Under the pieces are notes generated by a model. It was not told the origin of the DNA and did no database searches. It saw nothing but the letters and a program-made list of their open reading frames with translations. A stretch of 44,382 nt of DNA from Atopobium sp. oral taxon 810 str. F0209 (GTDB lineage Bacteria; Actinomycetota; Coriobacteriia; Coriobacteriales; Atopobiaceae): assembly GCF_000466405.1 (NCBI RefSeq), contig NZ_KE952937.1, positions 117,193 to 161,574 of the forward strand. Reading direction: 5' to 3'. The translations under genes were made by a program, and so were the position numbers. This document shows, one piece after another, positions 1 to 6,565 of the stretch. How positions within the stretch are numbered: the stretch's first letter is position 1; the number at the start of each line of letters is the position of its first letter.

Positions 1-35
1 ATACGCCACAAAACCGCTGGTAAAAATTTCTGCAA

Positions 36-309
36 GGGCGCTTATTGAACCCGATGCAAGTAAAAGGGAGCTTTATGAACCGCCTGTGAGCAAAAAGGGT
101 GCTTCTTGAACCCGTTGTCTTCCCTTTAATACAGGCGGTTCAAAACCGTACCAAACCGCCGAAGAATGCCCAGGTAAAAAATGGCGCGAGGGCGCTTCTT
201 GAACCCGATGCGGACAAAAGGATGCATATTGAACCCGATGCGGGCTGAAAGGTGCTTATTGAACCCGATGCGGGTAAAAGAGTGCTTCCTGAACCACCTG
301 CAAGGAACA
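36..309. repeat. 30-bp degenerate tandem repeat, two tracts
   Basis: A core reading TTGAACCCGATGCGGG recurs with a 30-bp step. The GAAC of the core lies at 47, 77 and 108 in the first tract and at 201, 231, 261 and 291 in the second. The intervening 120-189 lacks the repeat and instead holds an inverted repeat. Because the unit is a multiple of three, the minus strand also reads as an open frame with a decapeptide pattern, but there is no convincing start or ribosome binding site. I read the tract as non-coding. The function is unknown. Confidence 0.85.
134..160. repeat. Inverted repeat inside the repeat spacer
   Basis: GGCGGTT at 134-140 is matched by AACCGCC at 154-160 with a 13-base loop. 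It lies in the gap between the two 30-bp repeat tracts. Neither side has a T-run, so it is not a typical terminator. Confidence 0.5.
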
Positions 310-348
310 ACTGAAACAGCATCTAGGTAGCACAGCGTATGGGGGCAT

Positions 349-382
349 AAAAACGAGACGACACCATGGGTGTGCCGTCTCG
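349..382 (-). terminator. Terminator of the small minus-strand gene
   Basis: Read on the minus strand, CGAGACGG pairs with its complement around a short ATG-type loop (7 bp, a small bulge, then 5 bp), and the stem is followed by five T (349-353 on the plus strand are A). It lies 44 bases past the stop of the 46-codon gene at 427-567 and fits as its terminator. Confidence 0.7.
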
Positions 383-426
383 CAAATGGGGTCCCAATGA
401 GATTTAAATTGTGTTACTACTAAAAC

Positions 427-567
427 TTATGCCTTCCAGACATCTCCTGCATAAGGAACATAGTGATAGTCTGGCTGATCTGCGTTTTCAGATGCCGTGC
501 TACAAGGAACTGCAGAAAGAACGAGTCCACCAATAACCAAAGCAAAAATAAAAGCGATGACTGCCAT
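427..567 (-). CDS. Small exported or membrane peptide, 46 aa
   Basis: A short frame starts at ATG 567 and stops with TAA at 427. It encodes a hydrophobic N-terminal segment of about 20 residues (MAVIAFIFALVIGGLVLSAV) and then a polar, tyrosine-rich tail that begins with Cys22 and ends in VWKA. GGAGAAGGG lies just upstream, suitably placed for a ribosome binding site. A terminator hairpin follows, which makes an isolated monocistronic gene credible. Cys22 sits in AVPC, which is not a good lipobox, so either a single-pass membrane peptide or a cleaved signal peptide is possible. I do not recognise the family. The reading frame is direct. The export prediction is inference. Confidence 0.65.
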   Translation of the reverse strand: MAVIAFIFALVIGGLVLSAVPCSTASENADQPDYHYVPYAGDVWKA

Positions 568-793
568 ATGAACCACCCTTCTCCGTCGCCGCTGTAACAT
601 TCTCGTAACTTATATACCCACTATAACACGCTGTTTTACCTGCTATTACACTTTTTCTACTGTTTCTTTTAGTAATTCACACAAATATGTTTTGTTATCT
701 TAGTAATTATTTGGAATCACGAAATACAGCGCTCGCCCTTTTTGCAAAGAAGCAGTACGGCTTGAACTTGCACCTAAGTTAATGGGACAGCTA

Positions 794-1411
794 CTAAGCG
801 TTTACCCTTATGGTTCGCTGCTCACTTACAACAAGTTCTACGGGTTGATCATGAATATCAATAACGCCTAAATCCGCCAAACTATCTCGCATCTGAATTT
901 CACGACAAAGACCAACAGAATAACCCGCAAAACTTGCTAGCAAGCTGTCATAAAAGCCACCGCCATAACCCATGCGATAGCCTGCAAGATCAAAGCTCAA
1001 TCCAGGCACAACTGCCAAAGACGGAATACCAAATACATCTTCATCAGACAGACGAATTAAATTCTTTGGATCCGCCAAAGGCTCTAGCACGCCAAACTTG
1101 CTTTTTTCTAACTGATTGAAATCTTGAATACGATACCAGTCCATCAGACGGGTATGAGGGATAACGCGAGGAACCGCGACTGTCTTTCCTGCCTGCCACG
1201 CAAGTTCGATAAGTTCGCGAGTATCGACCTCTTCATTGACCGAAAGGTAGGTCAAAATCAAAACAGAATTGCACCATTCAGGTGTCGCTACCACATTTTT
1301 GGCGATAACCATATCAATACGGGCACGCTCATCAGTAGACAAGCCTTTGCGTAGCTGGATGAACTGCTTTCTCAGCTCTTTTTTTTGCGCCATAATCTCG
1401 TTGCTGTCCAT
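794..1411 (-). CDS. 5-formyltetrahydrofolate cyclo-ligase
   Basis: This 205-residue protein matches the 5-formyl-THF cyclo-ligase (MTHFS/YgfA) family in length and layout. The enzyme uses ATP to turn 5-formyl-THF into 5,10-methenyl-THF in the cytosol, returning an inhibitory folate to the one-carbon pool. Visible marks are the basic N-terminal helix (KKELRKQFIQLRKGL), the PRV strand near residue 80, and the glycine-rich GYRMGYGGGFYD loop near 145-156 that binds substrate and nucleotide. ATG 1411 is preceded by AAGGGG five bases away, which supports this start over the internal Met7. It is the last gene of the minus-strand run, 15 bases after the phosphopantetheinyl transferase stop. No terminator is obvious after it. 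Confidence 0.88.
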   Translation of the reverse strand: MDSNEIMAQKKELRKQFIQLRKGLSTDERARIDMVIAKNVVATPEWCNSVLILTYLSVNEEVDTRELIELAWQAGKTVAVPRVIPHTRLMDWYRIQDFNQLEKSKFGVLEPLADPKNLIRLSDEDVFGIPSLAVVPGLSFDLAGYRMGYGGGFYDSLLASFAGYSVGLCREIQMRDSLADLGVIDIHDQPVELVVSEQRTIRVNA

Positions 1412-1426
1412 ACGTACCCCTTAAAG

Positions 1427-2116
1427 CTATGCCTTGAACTTGCACACCCACGCGTCTGCATCAAATTCATGCAAGCGTAGCTGTGCGCACTTTGCTGTCG
1501 CCACACAAATTACCGATGCTGAATAGTTGAGATAGGCAAGCTGCCATTCATTCATCCACGGTAAATAAATAGACGAATCCACGCCGAAACCCGTACCCTG
1601 CGCTTTGAGCACTGCTTCGATACGAGCCCATTGGCGTGCAAAATTTACAGGATCTGATGCCAATTTACGTAGCTGCGCGCTCGGCTCATCGCCCTTTTTA
1701 TGAGGTATACCAAGTGTCCGCCCCAAGGCAAGTAAAGCCCGGTCAGAGATGTTTTTCATGACTGGCGTAACATCTACTCCAAGCTCTTCTTCGCATACTC
1801 CCAACACCACTAAATTGTCAGCATCTGAAAGGTTAAAGTGGGGACCTCCACCCGCAAGATAAGGCTTGCCATACGCCCCATAGCGAAGTTGTTCCGCATC
1901 GCTAATTCCAAGCACAGCACTCAAAAGTAAAGCAGAGCCAAAAACACCTAACCCTGCAGCTGATGCGCGTGGGGTTTGCAAACTAAAGAGATGCTCTGCC
2001 TTCGCACAAGCAGCGGGTAGAAGCTGTGCGGGTCGTCTTTGCCACAGCCTCTCTAAACCTTCTGTATGTAATACATACAGGTCTACCTTTAGCCCATTTG
2101 AAGCCACGAGCGCCAC
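1427..2116 (-). CDS. 4'-phosphopantetheinyl transferase family protein (Sfp-like)
   Basis: The 229-residue protein has the order of motifs seen in Sfp-type transferases, which move phosphopantetheine from CoA to a serine of acyl or peptidyl carrier proteins. GKPYL lies near 83-87, FNLSDAD near 94-100, GVDV at 113-116, and WARIEAVLKAQGTG near 163-176. The usual metal motif is Asp-X-Glu. Here it reads Asp115-Val-Thr117, so one acidic ligand is missing, while Glu167 of the third motif is kept. The start is GTG at 2116, one base past the peptidase stop (TAGTGTG) with GAGAGG upstream, so translation is probably coupled. No polyketide or peptide synthetase is in the window, so the carrier-protein partner cannot be named. 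The fold call is fairly safe. Activity is less certain. Confidence 0.72.
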   Translation of the reverse strand: MALVASNGLKVDLYVLHTEGLERLWQRRPAQLLPAACAKAEHLFSLQTPRASAAGLGVFGSALLLSAVLGISDAEQLRYGAYGKPYLAGGGPHFNLSDADNLVVLGVCEEELGVDVTPVMKNISDRALLALGRTLGIPHKKGDEPSAQLRKLASDPVNFARQWARIEAVLKAQGTGFGVDSSIYLPWMNEWQLAYLNYSASVICVATAKCAQLRLHEFDADAWVCKFKA

Positions 2117-2117
2117 A

Positions 2118-3830
2118 CTAAAGCCTCTCGATATAGCTCAACACATCGTTGCATGTCTTGCTCACTTTATTAGTGTCCGTGAGATCAACGAGTTTGACTT
2201 TTGCCATGAGTTCACGATAGCCATAGTTATAGCAACCCGCATCGATAATTTTGCGCCAAGTCTTGCAAGCACCCTTAAAGTCAGTCTGGCTGTTATCCCA
2301 AAGTTGCAGTGCTGCAATGCCACTGGTTGCATAACTCACATAGTAAAGCGGCGAATCAAAGGTATGGCTAACATACTGCCACCAATAAGCACTTTCATCA
2401 TCGGTTTCATCGCCATATTCACTCGCAATGCGCGCATAGGTCTTGTTAATTTCATCCAAAGTCATATCAGGATGCGCATAAACCTCACGCTGAAATTCGT
2501 CATAGATACAGCCATCAATCACATTGGTTAATTGATCCATAAGGTTGGCACTTGCTGCCTTTTTGCCAAGTTCAACACCATATATTTCATCATAAAAATT
2601 GGTATAAAGAGATTGAAGACCATTCGCTTGAATCTCAGAGATATCAAGATTGCCGCCACCATATACCAGATTATTGGGCGATGCATTAAGGCGGTAATCA
2701 GTAAAATGACCAATCTCATGTGAAAGTGTTTGTAGATCGGTCACACCATTCGCCTTCATATAGATAAACGGTACCTGATTTTCAACAAAAACCGTTGCAA
2801 AGGCACCATCCATGCGATTGTCATCGCTACCGATATTAAAAAGATGATGTTTTTTAAGCAGTTCAACCGAATCGCTCACAATCGGATCAATCTTGCTGCC
2901 AGCCGACTGGAGTTTATTAAGCGTAGTTGCAAGATCCTGTTCGGGCGCCTCTTCGGTAAAAGCAAAAGAAGCATCACTTTCATAATAAAGTTCAAAGAAG
3001 CGTGGTCCGATCTTTTTGACAGCCGCATAAAGCTTTTCAAGATCTTCGGGTTCGTAATCACGCAAATACATATCATCCGCAAGGTCGGCATAGTTATCAT
3101 AACCATTAAGTTTTGCCAGCTCAGTGCGGATTTTAACCAGCTTAACAAAGATAGGCCCAACCTTCTCATTAAGCTCGGTGGGTGTCAATTCGTCTAGATC
3201 GGCTTCATTGATTGCCGAGAAATAGTCTTCCTTAAGTTTGGCTTCCTGCTCGTCAAGTTCAAGCTCGCGTTGGCTGGGTTCTTCAGACTGTGCGTAATAA
3301 TCAAAGGCCACCTGGCCTACATGCTTTTTGAAAGCATCTGCAGTAGGACCTGTACAGGCAGCAGCAAATGCAACATTTGCTGCATTATGACAACTATCCG
3401 AATCCAGTTGAGCCTCGGTAAATTGTTCAGAGATATTTTCATCATTTATATTTGAGCAATACGCAAGATAGGCGGCATTGGTATTGTCATCGAGTTTTGC
3501 TAGCTTGCTATACAGCAAATCGTACTGCTGGATAACTGCAGCCTCATCTCCATCTTTTGCAAGCTTAGTAAGTTTGTCACAATCCTTTTGAAAGCTAGCT
3601 GTATCAAATTTTTTGTAGTGTGGAACCACCATAGGACGCGTTGCCGAAAGCTGGCTTGACTGAGTCGCCGAACCATCATGACTCACGCCCAAAACACTGC
3701 AACTTGTTCCCAAGCCGAGCGTAAGCAGAGCAACTAAACCCGCAAAAGCGAAACGTCGCACAAAGCTTGGTGCTTTATATTTGTGCAATATACATAACAG
3801 ACGAGACTGTGTACGAGATGCCTGAAACAT
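2118..3830 (-). CDS. Exported M3-family (oligoendopeptidase F-like) zinc metallopeptidase
   Basis: The 570-residue protein carries HEIGH at 371-375 and a downstream SEIQANG with Glu399, the zinc-binding layout of M3 thimet/PepF-type oligopeptidases. A basic N-terminus is followed by a hydrophobic segment (about 28-43) that ends in GTSC (Cys44). This indicates export, perhaps as a lipoprotein, although the residue at -3 is Gly and the lipobox is imperfect. Classical PepF is cytosolic, so an extracellular version would trim peptides outside the cell, which suits an amino-acid fermenter. The start ATG 3830 has GAGGAGG six to eight bases upstream. That ribosome site overlaps the stop of the ArfB gene, two bases away, so the genes are surely co-transcribed. 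The peptidase call is strong. The anchoring mode is inferred. Confidence 0.85.
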   Translation of the reverse strand: MFQASRTQSRLLCILHKYKAPSFVRRFAFAGLVALLTLGLGTSCSVLGVSHDGSATQSSQLSATRPMVVPHYKKFDTASFQKDCDKLTKLAKDGDEAAVIQQYDLLYSKLAKLDDNTNAAYLAYCSNINDENISEQFTEAQLDSDSCHNAANVAFAAACTGPTADAFKKHVGQVAFDYYAQSEEPSQRELELDEQEAKLKEDYFSAINEADLDELTPTELNEKVGPIFVKLVKIRTELAKLNGYDNYADLADDMYLRDYEPEDLEKLYAAVKKIGPRFFELYYESDASFAFTEEAPEQDLATTLNKLQSAGSKIDPIVSDSVELLKKHHLFNIGSDDNRMDGAFATVFVENQVPFIYMKANGVTDLQTLSHEIGHFTDYRLNASPNNLVYGGGNLDISEIQANGLQSLYTNFYDEIYGVELGKKAASANLMDQLTNVIDGCIYDEFQREVYAHPDMTLDEINKTYARIASEYGDETDDESAYWWQYVSHTFDSPLYYVSYATSGIAALQLWDNSQTDFKGACKTWRKIIDAGCYNYGYRELMAKVKLVDLTDTNKVSKTCNDVLSYIERL

Positions 3831-3832
3831 AG

Positions 3833-4207
3833 TTAATCCTCCTCAACGCGTCGACGCATAGTTTTGACACGTGACCGTCTCTTTTTACTGTCAAGGCGAC
3901 GCTGTATAGAAGCTTTAGTGGGACGCGTTGCATGACGTTGCTTGGGCGGAATCGAACGACGTCTTAACTCAGCTCTGATTTTTTCAATACAGTGTGCTCG
4001 ATTTTGAAACTGACTACGCGAATCCCGACTTGTTACAGCAATACCTGTTGGCAGATGACACATACGTACCGCTGTGTCCGAGGTATTAACCCCCTGCCCA
4101 CCAGGACCGCTCGCATGAAAACACTCGATACGACAGTCAGCAGCAATATGCTCCGCATCTTGGCGAGCATACCGTGCGTATTCCCGATAACTTAGCAGTG
4201 CCTTCAT
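3833..4207 (-). CDS. arfB: ArfB-type peptidyl-tRNA hydrolase (ribosome rescue factor)
   Basis: This 124-residue protein has only the catalytic domain of class I release factors, with the GGQ motif at 36-38 in SGPGGQGVNTSDTAVR. The C-terminal tail is basic and follows the ArfB/YaeJ pattern TRPTKAS-x-x-RRLDSKKRRS...VKTMRRRV. In ArfB this tail enters the mRNA channel of stalled ribosomes and the GGQ loop releases the nascent chain. The codon-recognition domains of RF1/RF2 are absent. GGGAGG lies close before ATG 4207. The gene sits directly upstream of the M3 peptidase and 42 bases after the MalY-like gene, so it is probably part of that minus-strand operon. Length is slightly short of the E. 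coli protein (140). Confidence 0.87.
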   Translation of the reverse strand: MKALLSYREYARYARQDAEHIAADCRIECFHASGPGGQGVNTSDTAVRMCHLPTGIAVTSRDSRSQFQNRAHCIEKIRAELRRRSIPPKQRHATRPTKASIQRRLDSKKRRSRVKTMRRRVEED

Positions 4208-4249
4208 TCATCCTCCCATATGGCCTCATGCGAGGCTTAAAAGGACAGA

Positions 4250-5458
4250 TTACACGAAGACATAATTTTTTATTCGCAAAAGTGCTTCTTCAATAAGTGA
4301 ACGGGGTGATGCAAGGTTTATACGGATATGACAAGGTCCACCAAAGTGACGACCATCCTGCCAACCTACTCCTACATCCCACCCCGCCTGCAGTACATCA
4401 TCAATTGTGCAAGCATGTAGCTCGCAATACTGCGTACAGTCCAAGAAAAGCATGTAGGTACCCTGAGGCATCGCACAGCTCACTCCATCGAAGTGTGTTG
4501 CGATATAGTCAACAAAAAGACTCGCGTTGTCTTCGATGACATCCATAAGCTGATTTTTCCACTCATGACCTTGCGGAGAATAGCCGCCGATAAGGGCATG
4601 CATAGAAAGTACGTTCATCTCGTTATAGTGGGTTTTCTCGCCAAATTCACTAATCTGATGTCGCAACTTTTCGTTATAAATCACATGATAGCTACCAATA
4701 AGGCCCGCGAGATTAAAAGTTTTGCTTGGCGCATATGCCGCAACAACATGTTCGCGCGCCCAAGGAGATACCATTTGTGTAGGTATATGCGTATGACCCG
4801 CAAACACCAAGTCAGCCCAAATTTCATCGCTGATAACTGTTACGTTCGCGGCCTCAAAAACAGCCATTGCAGCCTTGAGTTCTTCATGCTCCCAAACGCG
4901 ACCGCAAGGATTATGAGGTGAGCAGAAAATTGCAACCCTAATGTTATTTTCTGCAATCTTACGAGCCATATCTTCATAATCCATACGCCAGATGCCCTGC
5001 TTATCGCGATAAAGCGAACTATAGACACTATGACGACCCGTACCTTCTACATCAGAGCGAAAACCCACATAGACAGGGCTATGCAGCAAAATTTTGTCCC
5101 CTGGTTGGGTAAGCGTTTGGATTGCTGAAGTAATAAAACCATGCACACCATTCTCATAACCAATAAGTTCAGGCGTGATATCGGGATGTCCAGAACGACG
5201 CCAGTCACAAATTGCCTGGTAATAGGCATCGCTAGGCTGGAAGTATCCAAAAAGCGGATGTGCTAAACGTTTTGCAATAGCATCCGTTACCGCTGGACAA
5301 GTTGCAAAATTCATATCGGCTACCCACATGGGGATAAAGTCAAAGCCTTGCTTGGGAGCAGCTGGCTCAAAGCCCCAGACTTCTTTTCCTGCAGCATCAT
5401 AAGCGGTTGCGTCGTGACCACGGCGCTCATAAACCGTGGTGAAATCATATGTCGTCAT
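4250..5458 (-). CDS. MalY/PatB-family PLP aminotransferase (probable cystathionine beta-lyase)
   Basis: The 402-residue protein is a fold-type I PLP enzyme. MWVADMNF near 44-51 and FGYFQP near 70-75 are typical of the MalY/PatB branch, SPHNPCGR lies at 180-187, SDEIWADL at 210-217, and the PLP lysine is Lys246 in APSKTFNLAG. Members cleave C-S bonds of cystathionine or cysteine to pyruvate, ammonia and a thiol or sulfide. I start at ATG 5458 (MTTYDF), with AGAGGGA about ten bases upstream. The open frame extends to 5824, but the extra N-terminus lacks family similarity and would read through the promoter region. The gene is divergent from the epimerase-like gene and heads the minus-strand run. 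Whether it acts as beta-lyase or aminotransferase cannot be decided from sequence. Confidence 0.85.
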   Translation of the reverse strand: MTTYDFTTVYERRGHDATAYDAAGKEVWGFEPAAPKQGFDFIPMWVADMNFATCPAVTDAIAKRLAHPLFGYFQPSDAYYQAICDWRRSGHPDITPELIGYENGVHGFITSAIQTLTQPGDKILLHSPVYVGFRSDVEGTGRHSVYSSLYRDKQGIWRMDYEDMARKIAENNIRVAIFCSPHNPCGRVWEHEELKAAMAVFEAANVTVISDEIWADLVFAGHTHIPTQMVSPWAREHVVAAYAPSKTFNLAGLIGSYHVIYNEKLRHQISEFGEKTHYNEMNVLSMHALIGGYSPQGHEWKNQLMDVIEDNASLFVDYIATHFDGVSCAMPQGTYMLFLDCTQYCELHACTIDDVLQAGWDVGVGWQDGRHFGGPCHIRINLASPRSLIEEALLRIKNYVFV

Positions 5459-5521
5459 CTGTCCGATTCCCTCTCTGCAGATGTAAATCTTTGAATTGTA
5501 TAGTGTCGCTTTCTTCGTGCT

Positions 5522-5535
5522 CATTCTAGAATGAC
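5522..5535. promoter_or_regulatory. 14-bp perfect palindrome in a divergent promoter region
   Basis: TCATTCTAGAATGA is identical to its reverse complement and lies centrally in the 137-bp gap between the divergent malY-like and epimerase-like genes. A dimeric regulator site is plausible. No regulator gene adjoins it, and the -35/-10 hexamers on either strand are not clear enough to place. Confidence 0.45.
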
Positions 5536-5595
5536 TACAAAGCGTGTGTTGGAGCAATAAGAAAATCCTGTCACTCACACAAAGAAGGGATTCGC

Positions 5596-6507
5596 ATGTC
5601 CAAAGTTGTTGCGATTGCTTCGGGCAATCTTTCCGCGCAAATAAAACTACACGGAGCTGAGCTTTCGAGCCTACAACGAGGAGACGATGAATTTTTGTGG
5701 CAAGCCGACGAACGCTGGTGGGGCCGTCACGCTCCGGTACTCTTTCCCATCGTAGGCAGTATTCGCAACGATAAAGCTCAGACTGCGGCGGGTACATGCC
5801 ATATGGGTCGCCACGGTATTGCACGTCTCAAGGACTTCACTGTGGCCGAGCAAAGCGCAGATACAGTAACACTAGAACTTTGCTCTGATGCAGATACCAC
5901 GGCTGCTTTTCCCTACTCCTTTGTACTACACATGAGCTATAGTCTCGAAGCAAGTGCAGTTGGTGGAGCTGTGGATACTCTGCGCCAGAGCTTCTCTGTC
6001 ACTAATACAGGCACCGATCCACTCCCTTTTTCAGTCGGTGGGCATCCCGCCTTTAATGTTCCTGCACCGCAACATACGGGTGCTTGGGAAGACTATGCAT
6101 TGCGTTTCACGCAGCCCTGGTCTTATGTTTCGCCTGGTGTAAATGCTGAGGGCCTTTGGGACTATCAAATCAAGACGCCTATTGTTGATAAGGCAGATAA
6201 ACTTCCTTTAGACCGTCAGCTTTTTTGCTATGACACCATCGAGTTGGAGGGCACACCAGATTCTCGCGTAACCTTGGTGGATGGCGCTGATAAGCCAGTG
6301 CTGCATCTGGATTTTGAAGGATTTCCCTATCTGGGTATCTGGTCTCCTGGCTGCGAGTCAGGCGATGCACCGTTTGTCGCTATCGAGCCATGGACAGGTA
6401 CTGCAACGCGTACCGACGAAGATGACATACTTGAACACAAGCAAGGCAGCCTCACAGCACAGCCTGGCGAAACCGTTGAGCGAGCTTTTACCATAACTTT
6501 GCTTTAA
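5596..6507 (+). CDS. Aldose 1-epimerase family protein (LacX-like)
   Basis: This 303-residue protein resembles the LacX/YeaD branch of aldose 1-epimerase-like proteins. These are beta-sandwich enzymes that interconvert the alpha and beta anomers of sugars or sugar phosphates. Supporting features are HAPVLFPIVGS near 45-55, the GRHGIAR histidine motif near 71-77, VGGHPAFN near 149-156 and the closing acidic stretch FVAIEPWTG near 259-267. GAAGGG lies seven bases before ATG 5596. It is a single plus-strand gene between two minus-strand blocks, with its own terminator at 6516-6561. The exact sugar is unknown. Confidence 0.82.
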   Translation: MSKVVAIASGNLSAQIKLHGAELSSLQRGDDEFLWQADERWWGRHAPVLFPIVGSIRNDKAQTAAGTCHMGRHGIARLKDFTVAEQSADTVTLELCSDADTTAAFPYSFVLHMSYSLEASAVGGAVDTLRQSFSVTNTGTDPLPFSVGGHPAFNVPAPQHTGAWEDYALRFTQPWSYVSPGVNAEGLWDYQIKTPIVDKADKLPLDRQLFCYDTIELEGTPDSRVTLVDGADKPVLHLDFEGFPYLGIWSPGCESGDAPFVAIEPWTGTATRTDEDDILEHKQGSLTAQPGETVERAFTITLL

Positions 6508-6515
6508 ACATAGCT

Positions 6516-6561
6516 ATAGCGCGGCAACTTGCAAAAATTTGCTTGTTGCCGCGCTATTTTT
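6516..6561 (+). terminator. Rho-independent terminator after the epimerase-like gene
   Basis: ATAGCGCGGCAAC at 6516-6528 pairs perfectly with GTTGCCGCGCTAT at 6545-6557. A second short stem (GCAAA/TTTGC) fills the loop, and TTTTT follows on the plus strand. It lies between convergent genes, so it may also stop valS transcripts, although the minus side lacks a T-run. Confidence 0.88.
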
Positions 6562-6565
6562 CTAC

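Noticed and set aside
36-309. CRISPR array at the left end
   Set aside because: The whole 30-bp unit is conserved with no unique spacers, and no cas gene is near.
140-322. Minus-strand open frame with decapeptide repeats
   Set aside because: The pattern is a by-product of a 30-bp DNA repeat. There is no ribosome site and it lies in a repeat array.
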